From Flavobacterium tibetense (GTDB lineage Bacteria > Bacteroidota > Bacteroidia > Flavobacteriales > Flavobacteriaceae): DNA of 64,000 nucleotides. The translations under genes were made by a program, and so were the position numbers. A model generated the notes under the pieces. The model ran no database searches. It had not been told where the DNA came from and saw only the letters and a list, made by a program, of their open reading frames with translations. This document shows positions 33,995 to 43,800 of this stretch, piece after piece. Each line of letters starts with the position of its first letter. Within the stretch, counting starts at the first letter, position 1. Where the stretch lies: the NCBI RefSeq assembly GCF_003293845.1, contig NZ_QLST01000005.1, forward strand, positions 121,039-185,038. The letters run 5' to 3'.

Positions 33995-35089
33995 ATGAAA
34001 GCAGGAATTGTAGGATTACCCAATGTAGGAAAATCAACTTTATTTAATTGTTTATCAAATGCTAAGGCGCAAAGTGCAAACTTCCCGTTTTGTACAATTG
34101 AGCCTAATATTGGTGTGGTAAACGTTCCAGATCCGCGTATTAATCGCTTGGAGGAATTGGTTAAGCCAGAGCGTGTTCAAATGGCAACGGTGGATATCGT
34201 AGATATTGCAGGTTTGGTAAAAGGAGCAAGTAAAGGAGAGGGATTAGGAAATCAATTCTTAGGAAACATTAGAGAATGTAACGCCATTATTCACGTTTTG
34301 CGTTGTTTTGATAACGATAATATTGTGCACGTTGATGGTAATGTAAACCCAATTCGTGATAAAGAAACCATCGATATCGAATTGCAATTAAAAGATTTAG
34401 AAACCGTTGATAAACGTTTGGAAAAAACCAATCGTGCCGCAAAAACAGGAAACAAAGAAGCACAAGCTGAAAAAGCATTGTTAGATAGAATTCGTGAGAC
34501 TTTAATGGAAGCGAAATCCGCTCGTACGGTTGTTCCTCAAAACCAAGATGAGGTGGATATGATGGAAGAATTCCAATTAATTACAACAAAACCGGTTCTA
34601 TATGTTTGTAACGTAGACGAAGCTTCGGCTGTAAACGGAAACAAATATGTAGACCAAGTGCGTGAATTAGTAAAAGATGAAAATGCTGAAGTAATCATCC
34701 TTTCAGTAGGAGCAGAAGCCGATATTACTGAATTAGAAAGCTACGAAGAGCGCCAAGTATTCTTAGAAGATATGGGATTAACCGAGCCAGGTTCGGCAGT
34801 ATTAATTCGTGCGGCTTACAAATTATTGAACTTACAAACCTATTTCACAGCTGGCGTTAAAGAAGTGCGCGCTTGGACTATCAAAATTGGAGATACTGCA
34901 CCAAAAGCAGCAGGAGTAATCCATACCGATTTTGAAAAAGGATTCATCCGTGCCGAAGTTATCGCATTCGAAGATTATTCAACTTTTGGTTCGGAAGCAA
35001 AAGTAAAAGAAGCCGGAAAATTGAGAGTAGAAGGTAAAGAATACATTGTAAAAGATGGTGATGTGATGCATTTCCGTTTTAACGTATAG
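33995..35089 (+). CDS. ychF: Redox-regulated ATPase YchF (Obg family)
   Basis: From the ATG at 33995 the protein has 364 residues, the usual length. It shows the G1 motif GLPNVGKSTLF, DIAGLVKGASKGEGLGNQFL (G3/switch) and the altered G4 NVDE in place of NKxD, which makes it an ATPase rather than GTPase. A coiled-coil region (about 125-200) and a C-terminal TGS domain (about 280-364) follow. It binds ribosomes and influences oxidative-stress responses. The upstream ORF extension from 33956 runs past the conserved MKAGIVGLPN start and is rejected. Confidence 0.96.
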   Translation: MKAGIVGLPNVGKSTLFNCLSNAKAQSANFPFCTIEPNIGVVNVPDPRINRLEELVKPERVQMATVDIVDIAGLVKGASKGEGLGNQFLGNIRECNAIIHVLRCFDNDNIVHVDGNVNPIRDKETIDIELQLKDLETVDKRLEKTNRAAKTGNKEAQAEKALLDRIRETLMEAKSARTVVPQNQDEVDMMEEFQLITTKPVLYVCNVDEASAVNGNKYVDQVRELVKDENAEVIILSVGAEADITELESYEERQVFLEDMGLTEPGSAVLIRAAYKLLNLQTYFTAGVKEVRAWTIKIGDTAPKAAGVIHTDFEKGFIRAEVIAFEDYSTFGSEAKVKEAGKLRVEGKEYIVKDGDVMHFRFNV

Positions 35090-35090
35090 T

Positions 35091-35114
35091 CATTGCGAGG
35101 AACGAAGCAATCTC
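35091..35114. repeat. CATTGCGAGGAACGAAGCAATCTC-type dispersed repeat fragment
   Basis: This word begins one base after the ychF stop. Sequences of this type (GCGAGGAACGAAGCAA) are known as small dispersed repeats in many bacterial genomes. Its two halves are partly complementary, and a similar word occurs at 60871-60932. It is not translated. Confidence 0.55.
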
Positions 35115-35148
35115 AGAAAATAGCGATTAGAAGTTAGAAAATAGAAGG

Positions 35149-35177
35149 AACCGCTGATTGATTTTGGCGGTTTTTTT
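35149..35177 (+). terminator. Terminator after ychF
   Basis: AACCGC/GCGGTT stem followed by Ts, ~60 bases after the ychF stop; the repeat at 35091-35114 lies between. Confidence 0.65.
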
Positions 35178-35187
35178 GGGCCTATTT

Positions 35188-35318
35188 CCAGCTTTTCATT
35201 GCAAGTTTTTTTGTTTTTGCACTATTTTTCTAAGTTTTCAAAGGAGCTTCTTGGGTCGCTCTTCAAAAACAAGAAAAATTAGCACAAAAGCAAAAAAAGC
35301 TTTCCATTGCAATCTGGG
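35188..35318. repeat. Long imperfect palindrome in an unannotated gap
   Basis: The left arm (about 35188-35234) and the reverse complement of the right arm (about 35265-35318) are similar: CCAGCTTTTCATTGCAAG and CCCAGATTGCAATGG flank T-rich stretches GTTTTTTTGTTTTTGCACTA and GCTTTTTTTGCTTTTGTGCTA. The loop holds GGAGCTTCTTGGGTCGCTC. This could be a dispersed flavobacterial repeat or a decayed mobile element. No gene is visible in the 275-base gap 35090-35364. Confidence 0.55.
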
Positions 35319-35364
35319 GCAATAAATCACGTTATAATAGCAAATTTTACTTTAATCAATTTCA

Positions 35365-36042
35365 ATGAAAATCATTAAAAGCGTACTTGTTTTATTAGTG
35401 TTTTTAAGTTTAATTTATTCTTGCAAGGAATCAGAAGCATTTCCTGAAGGAAACACTTTTTATTTTTCTGAACCACAACCAATAAATGACTCTGAAATTT
35501 ATTCCATTCCTAACAAGTTTGTAGGATTATATGTTAATGAAGATTCCATTTATGTGAATATTTCAAAAAAGTATATTCTAAAAGAAAGTTATTTTAAATT
35601 TAGAATTCATGTAGATAGTTTAGAAATTGTTGCAGACGAATTAGTTCAAATTAATGGAAAATATATTTTTAATAATAATGAAACTTTTCATCAGCAAAAA
35701 AGAATTGGTGATTCAATAGAATTTACTGATAAGAGAGTTGATACTTTTTTTGTTTTTTCAAATAATCAAAAGGCAAAACGGATTAGTGGTAAGTTGGTTT
35801 TGAGTGAGAAAGATTCTATTTATTGGCAATCTAAATTAGTTTATTTGGATAAAGAAAATTTGGTAATCAAATATTTATATTCTGATGATGATTTAAGAAA
35901 AATGGATTCTATAACTAAAATTAAATCCAAACAACTGGATTCAACTTCTTATTTGATTTCTCCTTCAAGGGCTGAATTCAAACGTTTTTTTGAAATTAAA
36001 AATCTTGGATACGAATCAAAATATAGAAAAGTTAAAAAGTAA
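35365..36042 (+). CDS. Hypothetical lipoprotein
   Basis: The 225-residue product begins with a lipoprotein signal (LSLIYSCKESEAF, Cys about residue 20). The rest is rich in Lys, Ile, Ser and Asp, with repeated DSIYWQSKLVYLDKENLVI-type beta strands. No family is recognised. It lies in the gap between ychF and parE on the same strand, but the intergenic distances (275 and 168 bases) suggest its own transcript. Confidence 0.7.
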   Translation: MKIIKSVLVLLVFLSLIYSCKESEAFPEGNTFYFSEPQPINDSEIYSIPNKFVGLYVNEDSIYVNISKKYILKESYFKFRIHVDSLEIVADELVQINGKYIFNNNETFHQQKRIGDSIEFTDKRVDTFFVFSNNQKAKRISGKLVLSEKDSIYWQSKLVYLDKENLVIKYLYSDDDLRKMDSITKIKSKQLDSTSYLISPSRAEFKRFFEIKNLGYESKYRKVKK

Positions 36043-36210
36043 AAGCTTTTTTTTCAGTTAGTTTTTTATAGCGAAATTTTAGATACGGTTTGTCTTTTTT
36101 CTTTCCTCTTTTTTCTATCTTCTTAACCACATTTTGTCAATAACTTCTTCTTTTCTCACTTTCATTCTTTGGAGATAAATGCTATATTGCACAAAATCCA
36201 AATTCTGTCT

Positions 36211-38067
36211 ATGTTAGAGCAAAATCAATATACCGAAGACAATATACGTTCCCTCGATTGGAAAGAACACATTCGTATGCGTCCTGGTATGTATATCGGA
36301 AAACTCGGTGATGGTTCGTCGCCCGATGATGGTATTTATATTTTATTAAAAGAAGTATTGGATAACTGTATCGATGAATTTGTCATGGGTGCAGGAAAAA
36401 CAATCGAAGTTACCATCAAAGATAAACTCGTTACGGTGCGCGATTATGGTCGAGGCATTCCTTTAGGAAAAGTAGTCGATGTAGTTTCCAAAATGAATAC
36501 CGGTGGAAAATACGATTCCAAAGCCTTCAAAAAATCAGTAGGTTTAAATGGTGTTGGTACTAAAGCTGTAAATGCACTTTCTAATTATTTTCGAGTAGAA
36601 TCGGTGCGTGATAACCAACAAAAAGCAGCGGAATTCTCTGCTGGAAATCTAACTTTAGAAGAAGACGTTCAAGAATCTACAAAGCGTAAAGGAACCAAAG
36701 TTTCGTTTATTGCCGATGAAGCGATTTTCAAGAACTACAAATACCGAAATGAGTACATCATCAAGATGCTCAAAAATTACTGTTATTTAAATACTGGATT
36801 AGTCATTTATTACAATGGCGAAAAGTATTTTTCAGATAACGGTTTAAAAGATTTATTGGAAGAAGCGATTCACCAAGACGATATGGTGTATCCAACGATT
36901 CATTTGTTGGGCGATGATATCGAAGTGGCTATTACACACAGTAAATCGCAATATTCAGAAGAATATCATTCGTTTGTTAACGGACAAAATACCACGCAAG
37001 GAGGAACGCATTTAGGTGCTTTTCGTGAGGCGATTGTAAAAACCATCAAAGAGTTTTACAATAAACCTTTTGAAGCTTCCGATATTCGTAAATCGATTGT
37101 TTCGGCGGTTTCGGTTAAAGTGGAAGAACCTGTTTTCGAATCACAAACCAAAACCAAATTAGGTTCTACTGATATTGGTCCGAATGGTCCTTCAGTACGT
37201 TCGTTTGTCAATGATTTTATTAAAACTAAGTTAGATAATTTTTTACATAAAAATCCAGAAGTTGCTGATGCTTTACTGCGCAAAATTTTACAAGCTGAGC
37301 GCGAACGTAAAGAGCTTTCAGGAATTCGGAAATTAGCCAAAGACCGAGCTAAAAAAGCCAGTCTGCACAATAAAAAGTTACGCGATTGTCGTGTGCATTT
37401 AACCGATGCAAAAAACCCAAGAAGTTTAGAAAGTACGCTTTTTATTACCGAGGGAGATTCGGCTTCGGGTTCCATTACTAAAAGTCGTGATGTAAATACA
37501 CAAGCGGTGTTCAGTTTACGTGGTAAGCCTTTGAATTCATACGGAATGACTAAGAAAATTGTGTATGAAAACGAAGAATTTAATTTATTACAAGCCGCAT
37601 TAAACATCGAGGAAGACATGGGCGATTTGCGTTACAACAATATCGTAATTGCAACCGATGCCGATGTCGATGGTATGCACATTCGCTTGTTGTTGATTAC
37701 ATTTTTCTTGCAATTTTTCCCTGAGTTAATTAAAGACGGACATTTGTATATTTTGCAAACGCCTTTGTTCCGTGTGCGAAATAAAAAAGAAACAATTTAT
37801 TGCTATTCCGACCAAGAACGAGTGGACGCAATTGAAAAGTTAAAGCCAAAACCAGAGATCACCCGATTCAAAGGATTAGGGGAAATTTCGCCAGATGAGT
37901 TCAAGCACTTCATTGGCGAAAGCATACGTTTAGATCCAGTAATGTTAGACAAAGCCACTTCTATTGAAACCTTGTTAGAGTTCTACATGGGTAAAAACAC
38001 TCCAGACCGACAAGAGTTTATCATTAATAATTTGAAAGTTGAGTTGGATGTGGTGGGGAAAAATTAG
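36211..38067 (+). CDS. parE: DNA topoisomerase IV subunit B
   Basis: The 618-residue GHKL ATPase subunit begins [20 protein letters not shown] and has the ATP-binding elements [32 protein letters not shown] and [15 protein letters not shown]. The transducer and TOPRIM parts show [10 protein letters not shown] and [10 protein letters not shown], and the C-terminus has RFKGLGEI. It relaxes and decatenates chromosomes with ParC, which is encoded 1.7 kb downstream. The divergent placement of two extra genes between parE and parC is unusual. A TTG start at 36169 would add 14 residues and is not favoured. Confidence 0.94.
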   Translation: MLEQNQYTEDNIRSLDWKEHIRMRPGMYIGKLGDGSSPDDGIYILLKEVLDNCIDEFVMGAGKTIEVTIKDKLVTVRDYGRGIPLGKVVDVVSKMNTGGKYDSKAFKKSVGLNGVGTKAVNALSNYFRVESVRDNQQKAAEFSAGNLTLEEDVQESTKRKGTKVSFIADEAIFKNYKYRNEYIIKMLKNYCYLNTGLVIYYNGEKYFSDNGLKDLLEEAIHQDDMVYPTIHLLGDDIEVAITHSKSQYSEEYHSFVNGQNTTQGGTHLGAFREAIVKTIKEFYNKPFEASDIRKSIVSAVSVKVEEPVFESQTKTKLGSTDIGPNGPSVRSFVNDFIKTKLDNFLHKNPEVADALLRKILQAERERKELSGIRKLAKDRAKKASLHNKKLRDCRVHLTDAKNPRSLESTLFITEGDSASGSITKSRDVNTQAVFSLRGKPLNSYGMTKKIVYENEEFNLLQAALNIEEDMGDLRYNNIVIATDADVDGMHIRLLLITFFLQFFPELIKDGHLYILQTPLFRVRNKKETIYCYSDQERVDAIEKLKPKPEITRFKGLGEISPDEFKHFIGESIRLDPVMLDKATSIETLLEFYMGKNTPDRQEFIINNLKVELDVVGKN

Positions 38068-38078
38068 AAAACATTAAT

Positions 38079-39149
38079 TTGTCAAAAGAAGTTCAAAATA
38101 CCAATTTATTCCAACAAGTTGCTGTTTTATTAAAAAATGCAAAGCAACAAGTCTTGCGTGCCGTAAATTCAACGATGGTTTATACCTATTTTGAGATAGG
38201 AAGAATGATTGTTGAAGAAGAACAAAACGGAAAAGAAAGAGCGGATTACGGAAAACAAGTTTTGAAGGGACTTTCGGAGCAATTGACAAAGGAATTTGGA
38301 AAAGGTTTTTCTGTTGATAATTTGCAGAATATGAGAAAATTATATTTAATATATTCAAATTACGAGACACTGTCTAGTATTTCTGAAGATGTAAAAACAA
38401 AATCCGAGACACCGTCTAGTATTTCCGAGAAAAAAGAATCTCCTGTAGTAGCTTTACATTTTATACTCACTTGGTCGCATTATACTTTTTTGATGAATAT
38501 CGACGATGCTAAAGAAAGAAAATTTTATGAAATAGAGTCGATTAAAAATCGATGGAGTTTAAGAGAATTAAAGCGTCAATACAATTCGGCATTATATACA
38601 AGATTGGCTTTAAGCAGAGATAAAGAAGGAATTTTGAAACTATCAGAAGAAGGTCAAATTATAGAGAAACCTAAAGATATTATTAAAGATCCATATATTT
38701 TGGAATTTTTAGGTTTGCCCGAATTACATCAGTATTCGGAATCTGAATTAGAACAGCAAATCATTAATAAATTAGAACATTTTCTTTTAGAATTGGGCGA
38801 AGGATTTGCATTTGTAGCTCGTCAGAAGAGAATAACATTTGACGAAAAACATTTTCATATTGATTTAGTTTTTTACAATCGAGTTTTAAGAAGTTTTGTT
38901 CTCATCGATTTAAAAATTGGCGAATTGAAACATCAAGATTTGGGTCAAATGCAAATGTATGTAAATTATTACGATCGAGAAATGCGTTTGGAAGGCGAAA
39001 ATAAAACCATTGGAATTGTACTTTGCCAAAACAAGAGCGATTTATTGGTAGAATACACATTACCAGAAGATAACGAACAAATTTTCGCTAGCAAATACAA
39101 AACTATTTTACCAAGTAAAGAAGATTTTAAACGCGTGATTGAAGGATAA
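38079..39149 (+). CDS. YhcG-type PDDEXK nuclease domain protein (DUF1016)
   Basis: This 356-residue protein has an N-terminal DUF1016 domain (about 10-175, with STMVYTYFEIGRMIVEEEQ, LKGLSEQLTKEFGKGFSVDNL and ILTWSHYTFLM) and a C-terminal PDDEXK fold. The latter shows FLLELGEGFAFVARQKR, then HIDLVFYNRVLRSFVLIDLKIGEL, with Asp262 and Asp277-Leu-Lys279 as candidate metal and catalytic residues. YhcG proteins are predicted nucleases often found in restriction or defence neighbourhoods; the function is unproven. It starts with TTG 11 bases after parE and the stop is one base before the next lipoprotein gene. An internal repeat is described separately. Confidence 0.9.
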   Translation: MSKEVQNTNLFQQVAVLLKNAKQQVLRAVNSTMVYTYFEIGRMIVEEEQNGKERADYGKQVLKGLSEQLTKEFGKGFSVDNLQNMRKLYLIYSNYETLSSISEDVKTKSETPSSISEKKESPVVALHFILTWSHYTFLMNIDDAKERKFYEIESIKNRWSLRELKRQYNSALYTRLALSRDKEGILKLSEEGQIIEKPKDIIKDPYILEFLGLPELHQYSESELEQQIINKLEHFLLELGEGFAFVARQKRITFDEKHFHIDLVFYNRVLRSFVLIDLKIGELKHQDLGQMQMYVNYYDREMRLEGENKTIGIVLCQNKSDLLVEYTLPEDNEQIFASKYKTILPSKEDFKRVIEG

Positions 39150-39150
39150 G

Positions 39151-39771
39151 ATGAAATATATCAAATTCATATTATTGTTTTTATTTTTTGTTTCATGTCA
39201 GGAATCAAAAACTAAAAAGAATACCAAAAAAAAAGAATCAAAAATTGTAACAAAAGAATATGATTTTTCAGATTCAATGCAATTTAAATTTGAGGAGATT
39301 GCTTCGATTGAAGTTTATTCTTTTTTGAATAAGGCAATGGTTGAAATATATAAAAATTATAGAAAAGATATTAATTTTAATTCAGATGTTCAGATGTCAA
39401 ATGATTTTATTAAAGAAAAAATAAAGTTAAATGACAAACAAAAATTAGAATTATTTAATCTGATAACAAAAGATTCTTGTAAAACGGAACAAAATCCTTC
39501 GGAATGTTATAATCCAAGACATGCAATTTTTTTTAAAGACAACAAAAATAAAGTTTTAGGTTCTATCGAAATTTGTTTAGATTGTGATGTTTTTAATCAT
39601 TCCGAGAGTTTAGGAAACGCAACATTTTATTGCTATGATGATATGAGAATTTTTTTATATAATGTGGGAATTAGATATTTTATAAATGACGATCATAGAG
39701 GAAATAAAACAGAAGAAGAATATTCTGAAATAGAACGAATTCATAGAACATTACCTAAGTTAAAAGATTAA
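39151..39771 (+). CDS. Hypothetical lipoprotein between parE and parC
   Basis: From the ATG at 39151 the 206-residue product has a lipoprotein signal (LFFVSCQESKTKK, Cys about residue 16) and then a Lys-rich stretch. A central domain has ELFNLITKDSCKTEQNPSECYNPRHAIFF and VLGSIEICLDCDVFN, with several Cys that could form disulphides. No family is recognised. It begins one base after the stop of the YhcG gene, so the two are probably translated from one transcript. Confidence 0.72.
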   Translation: MKYIKFILLFLFFVSCQESKTKKNTKKKESKIVTKEYDFSDSMQFKFEEIASIEVYSFLNKAMVEIYKNYRKDINFNSDVQMSNDFIKEKIKLNDKQKLELFNLITKDSCKTEQNPSECYNPRHAIFFKDNKNKVLGSIEICLDCDVFNHSESLGNATFYCYDDMRIFLYNVGIRYFINDDHRGNKTEEEYSEIERIHRTLPKLKD

Positions 39772-39828
39772 TATTATAACATTGTGAAACTTAGTTTAAA
39801 ACTTTGAGTAACATAGTGCTACAAAAAT

Positions 39829-42534
39829 ATGAAAGACGAAGAAGATAACATCATTCCAAACGAAGACGAAAATTTCGATAACCAAGACCAATCCACTAAC
39901 GAGGAAGGTTTTGAAGATATTCGTGTTTCTACAGGACATCATTTTTACGAAAACAACGAAAACCCAGAAGACACCATTACCAAAGTTACAGGAATGTACA
40001 AAGATTGGTTTTTGGACTACGCTTCGTATGTAATTTTGGAACGTGCAGTTCCGGCGATTGAAGACGGTTTTAAACCAGTACAACGTCGTATTATGCACTC
40101 CATGAAAGAGCTAGATGATGGGCGTTACAATAAAGTAGCTAATATCGTTGGACACACCATGCAGTATCACCCTCATGGAGATGCGAGTATTGGTGACGCC
40201 ATGGTGCAAATTGGGCAAAAAGACCTCATTATCGACATGCAAGGAAACTGGGGAAATATCTTAACAGGAGATAGTGCCGCAGCTTCCCGTTACATCGAAG
40301 CCCGAATTTCAAAGTTTGGTCACGATGTGTTGTATTCGCCAAAAATCACCGAATGGGGAATGTCATACGATGGTCGTCGTGCCGAACCAATTAATCTTCC
40401 AGTGAAGTTTCCATTGTTGTTAGCCCAAGGTGCTGAAGGTATTGCCGTAGGTTTATCAACAAAAGTTTTACCACACAATTTTAACGAGTTAATAGACTCG
40501 TCTATCAAAATATTAAAAGGAAAACCTTTTACTTTATTTCCTGATTTTCCAACCGCTGGTATTGCTGATGTTTCCAATTATAACGATGGAATGCGCGGCG
40601 GACGCGTTAGAGTTCGTGCCAAAATTAGTCAATTGGATAAATCGACTTTAGTAATTACCCAAATTCCGTTTTCAACCAATACGTCAACCTTGATAGATAG
40701 TATTTTGAAAGCCAACGAAAAGGGAAAAATAAAAATCAAGAAAATTGAAGACAACACGGCTGCTGAGGTTGAAATTTTAATTCATTTGCCAGCTGGTGTT
40801 TCGCCTGATAAAACTATTGATGCGTTGTATGCATTCACGGCTTGTGAAACTTCGGTAGCGCCTCTAGGTTGTGTGATTGCAAATCACAAGCCATTGTTTA
40901 TTGGGGTTTCTGATATGTTGAAAATTTCGACCAACAGAACGGTTGATTTGCTGAAACGTGAATTAGAAATTCAGTTGGACGAATTAGAAAATAAATGGCA
41001 TTTCTCCACGTTAGAAAAGATTTTTATTCGTGAAGAAATGTATATCGACTTCAAATTGTATTCCGACAGAGAATCGTTGAACAAATACATGTACGACCGA
41101 TTTGAACCATTCAAAAAGTCGTTTGTTCGTGAAATTAATGATGACGATTTGCAAAAATTAACCCAAATTCCAATGATTCGTATTACGCGTTTCGACTCGG
41201 ATAAAGCGGATGATGCCATTGCAAAATTGGAAGCTGAAATGGAACAAGTGAAATATCATTTGGATCATATCATTGATTATACGATTGATTTCTTCCAAAA
41301 ACTAAAAGACAAATATGGAAAAGGTCGCGAACGTCAAACCGAATTAAGAAGTTTCGATACCATTGAAGCTACCAAAGTGGTTCTACGTAATACCAAATTA
41401 TATGTAAATAAAGAAGAAGGATTTATTGGAACTAGCTTAAAGAAAGACGAATATGTTGCAGATTGTTCCGATATTGATGATGTAATTGTGTTTTTACGTG
41501 ATGGAAAAATGGTCATCACGAAAGTAGATGATAAAAAATTCATTGGAAAAGATATTATTCACATTGCCGTTTTTGATAAAAATGACAAACGAACCATTTA
41601 CAACATGATGTATCGTGATGGTAAAAATGGTGCCACATTTATCAAACGTTTTAATGTTTCAGGAGTTACAAGAGACAAAGAATATGATTTAACGCAAGAA
41701 AAACCAGGTTCTCAAGTCTTGTATTTTTCAGCAAATCCAAATGGAGAAGCTGAAGTGGTTACTATTTTACTACGTCAAGTAGGAAGTGTGAAAAAACTGA
41801 AGTGGGATGTTGATTTTGCAGACATCATGATTAAAGGTCGAGCTTCCAAAGGAAATACGGTTACCAAATATCCTATCAAGAAAATCGAGCTAAAAGAAAA
41901 AGGAATTTCAACTTTACGTCCGAGAAAAATTTGGTTTGATGATACGGTGCAACGTTTGAATGTAGATGGAAGAGGGGAGTTGCTAGGCGAATTTAAACCT
42001 AATGATCGTTTATTGGTAATCAATCAATCAGGAAAACTAAAGACTATAATTCCCGAGTTAACTACGCATTTTGAGGAAGACATGATAGTGTTAGAAAAAT
42101 GGAAACCAAACAAACCAATTTCAGCTATTTATTTTGATGGAGAAAAGGAACGTTATTATGTGAAACGCTTCCTGATTGAAAATGAAAATAAGGAAGAGAT
42201 TTTTATTTCAGAGCACGATAAATCGCAATTGGAAATTGTTTCAACTGATTGGCGACCGATTGCTGAGGTAATTTATGCCAAAGTGAAAGGTGTTCAAAAA
42301 GAAAACCAAATAATTGATTTGGAGCAATTCATTTCAGTAAAAGGAATAAAAGCTTTAGGAAACCAATTAACGGCAGATAAAATTAAGCAAATCAATTTAT
42401 TAGATCCGTTACCTTTTGAAGAACCTGAAGAAATTGAGCCAGAAAAAATGGAAGTAAATAATGAAGAAAATCTTTCTGATGACATCAAAACAGATTTAGA
42501 AGAAGACGGACAAATTACTTTGAGTTTAGAATAA
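39829..42534 (+). CDS. parC: DNA topoisomerase IV subunit A
   Basis: The 901-residue protein begins with an acidic ~45-residue extension, then TGMYKDWFLDYASYVILERAVPAIEDGFKPVQRRI, with the catalytic tyrosine at Tyr155 in GDSAAASRYIEAR. The tower and coiled-coil regions (about 400-500) and a C-terminal beta-pinwheel domain follow; the pinwheel here is less conserved and ends in an acidic tail. It cuts and rejoins DNA together with ParE. The gene follows the lipoprotein gene and ends at a bidirectional terminator. Confidence 0.95.
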   Translation: MKDEEDNIIPNEDENFDNQDQSTNEEGFEDIRVSTGHHFYENNENPEDTITKVTGMYKDWFLDYASYVILERAVPAIEDGFKPVQRRIMHSMKELDDGRYNKVANIVGHTMQYHPHGDASIGDAMVQIGQKDLIIDMQGNWGNILTGDSAAASRYIEARISKFGHDVLYSPKITEWGMSYDGRRAEPINLPVKFPLLLAQGAEGIAVGLSTKVLPHNFNELIDSSIKILKGKPFTLFPDFPTAGIADVSNYNDGMRGGRVRVRAKISQLDKSTLVITQIPFSTNTSTLIDSILKANEKGKIKIKKIEDNTAAEVEILIHLPAGVSPDKTIDALYAFTACETSVAPLGCVIANHKPLFIGVSDMLKISTNRTVDLLKRELEIQLDELENKWHFSTLEKIFIREEMYIDFKLYSDRESLNKYMYDRFEPFKKSFVREINDDDLQKLTQIPMIRITRFDSDKADDAIAKLEAEMEQVKYHLDHIIDYTIDFFQKLKDKYGKGRERQTELRSFDTIEATKVVLRNTKLYVNKEEGFIGTSLKKDEYVADCSDIDDVIVFLRDGKMVITKVDDKKFIGKDIIHIAVFDKNDKRTIYNMMYRDGKNGATFIKRFNVSGVTRDKEYDLTQEKPGSQVLYFSANPNGEAEVVTILLRQVGSVKKLKWDVDFADIMIKGRASKGNTVTKYPIKKIELKEKGISTLRPRKIWFDDTVQRLNVDGRGELLGEFKPNDRLLVINQSGKLKTIIPELTTHFEEDMIVLEKWKPNKPISAIYFDGEKERYYVKRFLIENENKEEIFISEHDKSQLEIVSTDWRPIAEVIYAKVKGVQKENQIIDLEQFISVKGIKALGNQLTADKIKQINLLDPLPFEEPEEIEPEKMEVNNEENLSDDIKTDLEEDGQITLSLE

Positions 42535-42571
42535 AAAGAAACCTGACAGATTTAAATTTGTCAGGTTTTTT
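42535..42571. terminator. Bidirectional terminator between parC and terC-like gene
   Basis: AAACCTGACA/TGTCAGGTTT with loop GATTTAAATT separates convergent genes, with A-rich and T-rich flanks. Confidence 0.85.
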
Positions 42572-42573
42572 GT

Positions 42574-43350
42574 TTAATCTATTTTTTTCTTACGCATTTT
42601 CATATTCAAAAATTCCACACCGAGTGAAAATGCTATGGCAAAATACAAATAGCCTTTTGGTACAGCACCAATTTCTTCTCCAGCCAATACCGCATGTGAC
42701 AAGTGCATACTTTCGGTAGTTAACATAAAACCAATTAAAATTAAAAATGCCAATCCTAAAATTTGAATCGAAGGATTTTTATTAACGAAATTACCAACGG
42801 GAACCGCAAATAGCATCATAACAAAAACTGAAATGACAACCGCGGTAATCATAATGGTAAGTGCGCCATTTACTCCGTTTGTCATACCAACGGCAGTTAA
42901 AATACTATCTACAGAAAAAATGATATCAATCATCAAAATTTGGAATAATACACTTCCAAATGTTTTTGCAGCACTAGGCTTTAAAGCAAGTTCTTCATCG
43001 CCTTTATGGTCTACTTTTTCGTGAATTTCTTTGGTGCTTTTATAGATTAAGAAAATTCCACCAAGTAGCAAAATCATAGCTTGTCCGGTAAAACTTGCTT
43101 TGAACCAACCCCAATCTACACTGAAAAATGGTGCTTTCATGGCAATTAGCAACGTAATTCCAAATAGCAATGCAATTCGCATGAACATCGCCAGGAATAA
43201 ACCAATTCGGGTTGCTTTTTTGCGTTTTTCTTCAGGAAGTTTTCCAGTAACAATTGAAATGAAAATAATGTTATCAATTCCTAGAACAATTTCTAGAAAA
43301 GTTAGGGTAAGAAGTGCTACCCAAGCATCAACGCTTAAAAATACTTCCAT
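42574..43350 (-). CDS. TerC family integral membrane protein
   Basis: The 258-residue protein has about seven membrane helices. TerC signatures are visible: LEIVLGIDNIIFISIVTGKLP near the start (residues 20-40), and MIDIIFSVDSILTAVGM near 139-155; both include Asp residues that could bind metal. A charged cytoplasmic loop with HEKVDHKGDEEL sits in the middle. TerC relatives support metal insertion or export, for example manganese in other bacteria; the substrate here is unknown. The gene for a small lipoprotein lies 16 bases upstream on the same strand. Confidence 0.88.
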   Translation of the reverse strand: MEVFLSVDAWVALLTLTFLEIVLGIDNIIFISIVTGKLPEEKRKKATRIGLFLAMFMRIALLFGITLLIAMKAPFFSVDWGWFKASFTGQAMILLLGGIFLIYKSTKEIHEKVDHKGDEELALKPSAAKTFGSVLFQILMIDIIFSVDSILTAVGMTNGVNGALTIMITAVVISVFVMMLFAVPVGNFVNKNPSIQILGLAFLILIGFMLTTESMHLSHAVLAGEEIGAVPKGYLYFAIAFSLGVEFLNMKMRKKKID

Positions 43351-43365
43351 AAAAATTAAATTAGT

Positions 43366-43752
43366 TTATTGCACGCGTTTCGCTATTCCTTTTTGTTTGT
43401 TTAAATCCCCAACAAATGAGTATTCAAACGTATAGGAATCAGCAGTTGTAGTCAAAATTTTAATGTGTATTCCTTTTTTCTCTTCTCTGTTTTTAGGCTT
43501 GATGTTTTGCAAAATAAATTCACAATCGTTTACCCAACGCACAGAAGAAGAATCAGTTTTTCCTCTAAATGTTTCAATTTGTAAGGAATCATTTCGTTCA
43601 AAAATGGAAGTTTCTAGCTTTTCATCAATTTCTAGATCGAAAGAAAATTTCCCTGTTTTATAATCCTTGCAATTGCGTTCTTGGTTGTAGCAGGAAGTTA
43701 GTAGCAAAGTTGTAAGTATAATGTAAAATGTATGTTGTAAGTTGATTTTCAT
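43366..43752 (-). CDS. Small lipoprotein of a Flavobacteriaceae-specific family
   Basis: The 128-residue product has a lipoprotein signal (LLLTSCYNQERNC) and a mature part with FSFDLEIDEKLETSIFERNDSLQIE, SSVRWVNDCEFILQNIKPKN and SYTFEYSFVGDL. Homologues in this clade have, to my recollection, sometimes been labelled DNA topoisomerase IV in databases, a mistaken transfer, since it shares nothing with ParC/ParE. No function is known. It is 15 bases upstream of the TerC gene and probably co-transcribed with it. Confidence 0.78.
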   Translation of the reverse strand: MKINLQHTFYIILTTLLLTSCYNQERNCKDYKTGKFSFDLEIDEKLETSIFERNDSLQIETFRGKTDSSSVRWVNDCEFILQNIKPKNREEKKGIHIKILTTTADSYTFEYSFVGDLNKQKGIAKRVQ

Positions 43753-43800
43753 AGTTGCTTTATTTGATAGCGAATTTTAATTTTAAAATAGAAACATTTT

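Noticed and set aside
37056..37619. 187-codon open frame antisense to parE
   Set aside because: Entirely inside the opposite strand of parE, with no promoter or family features.
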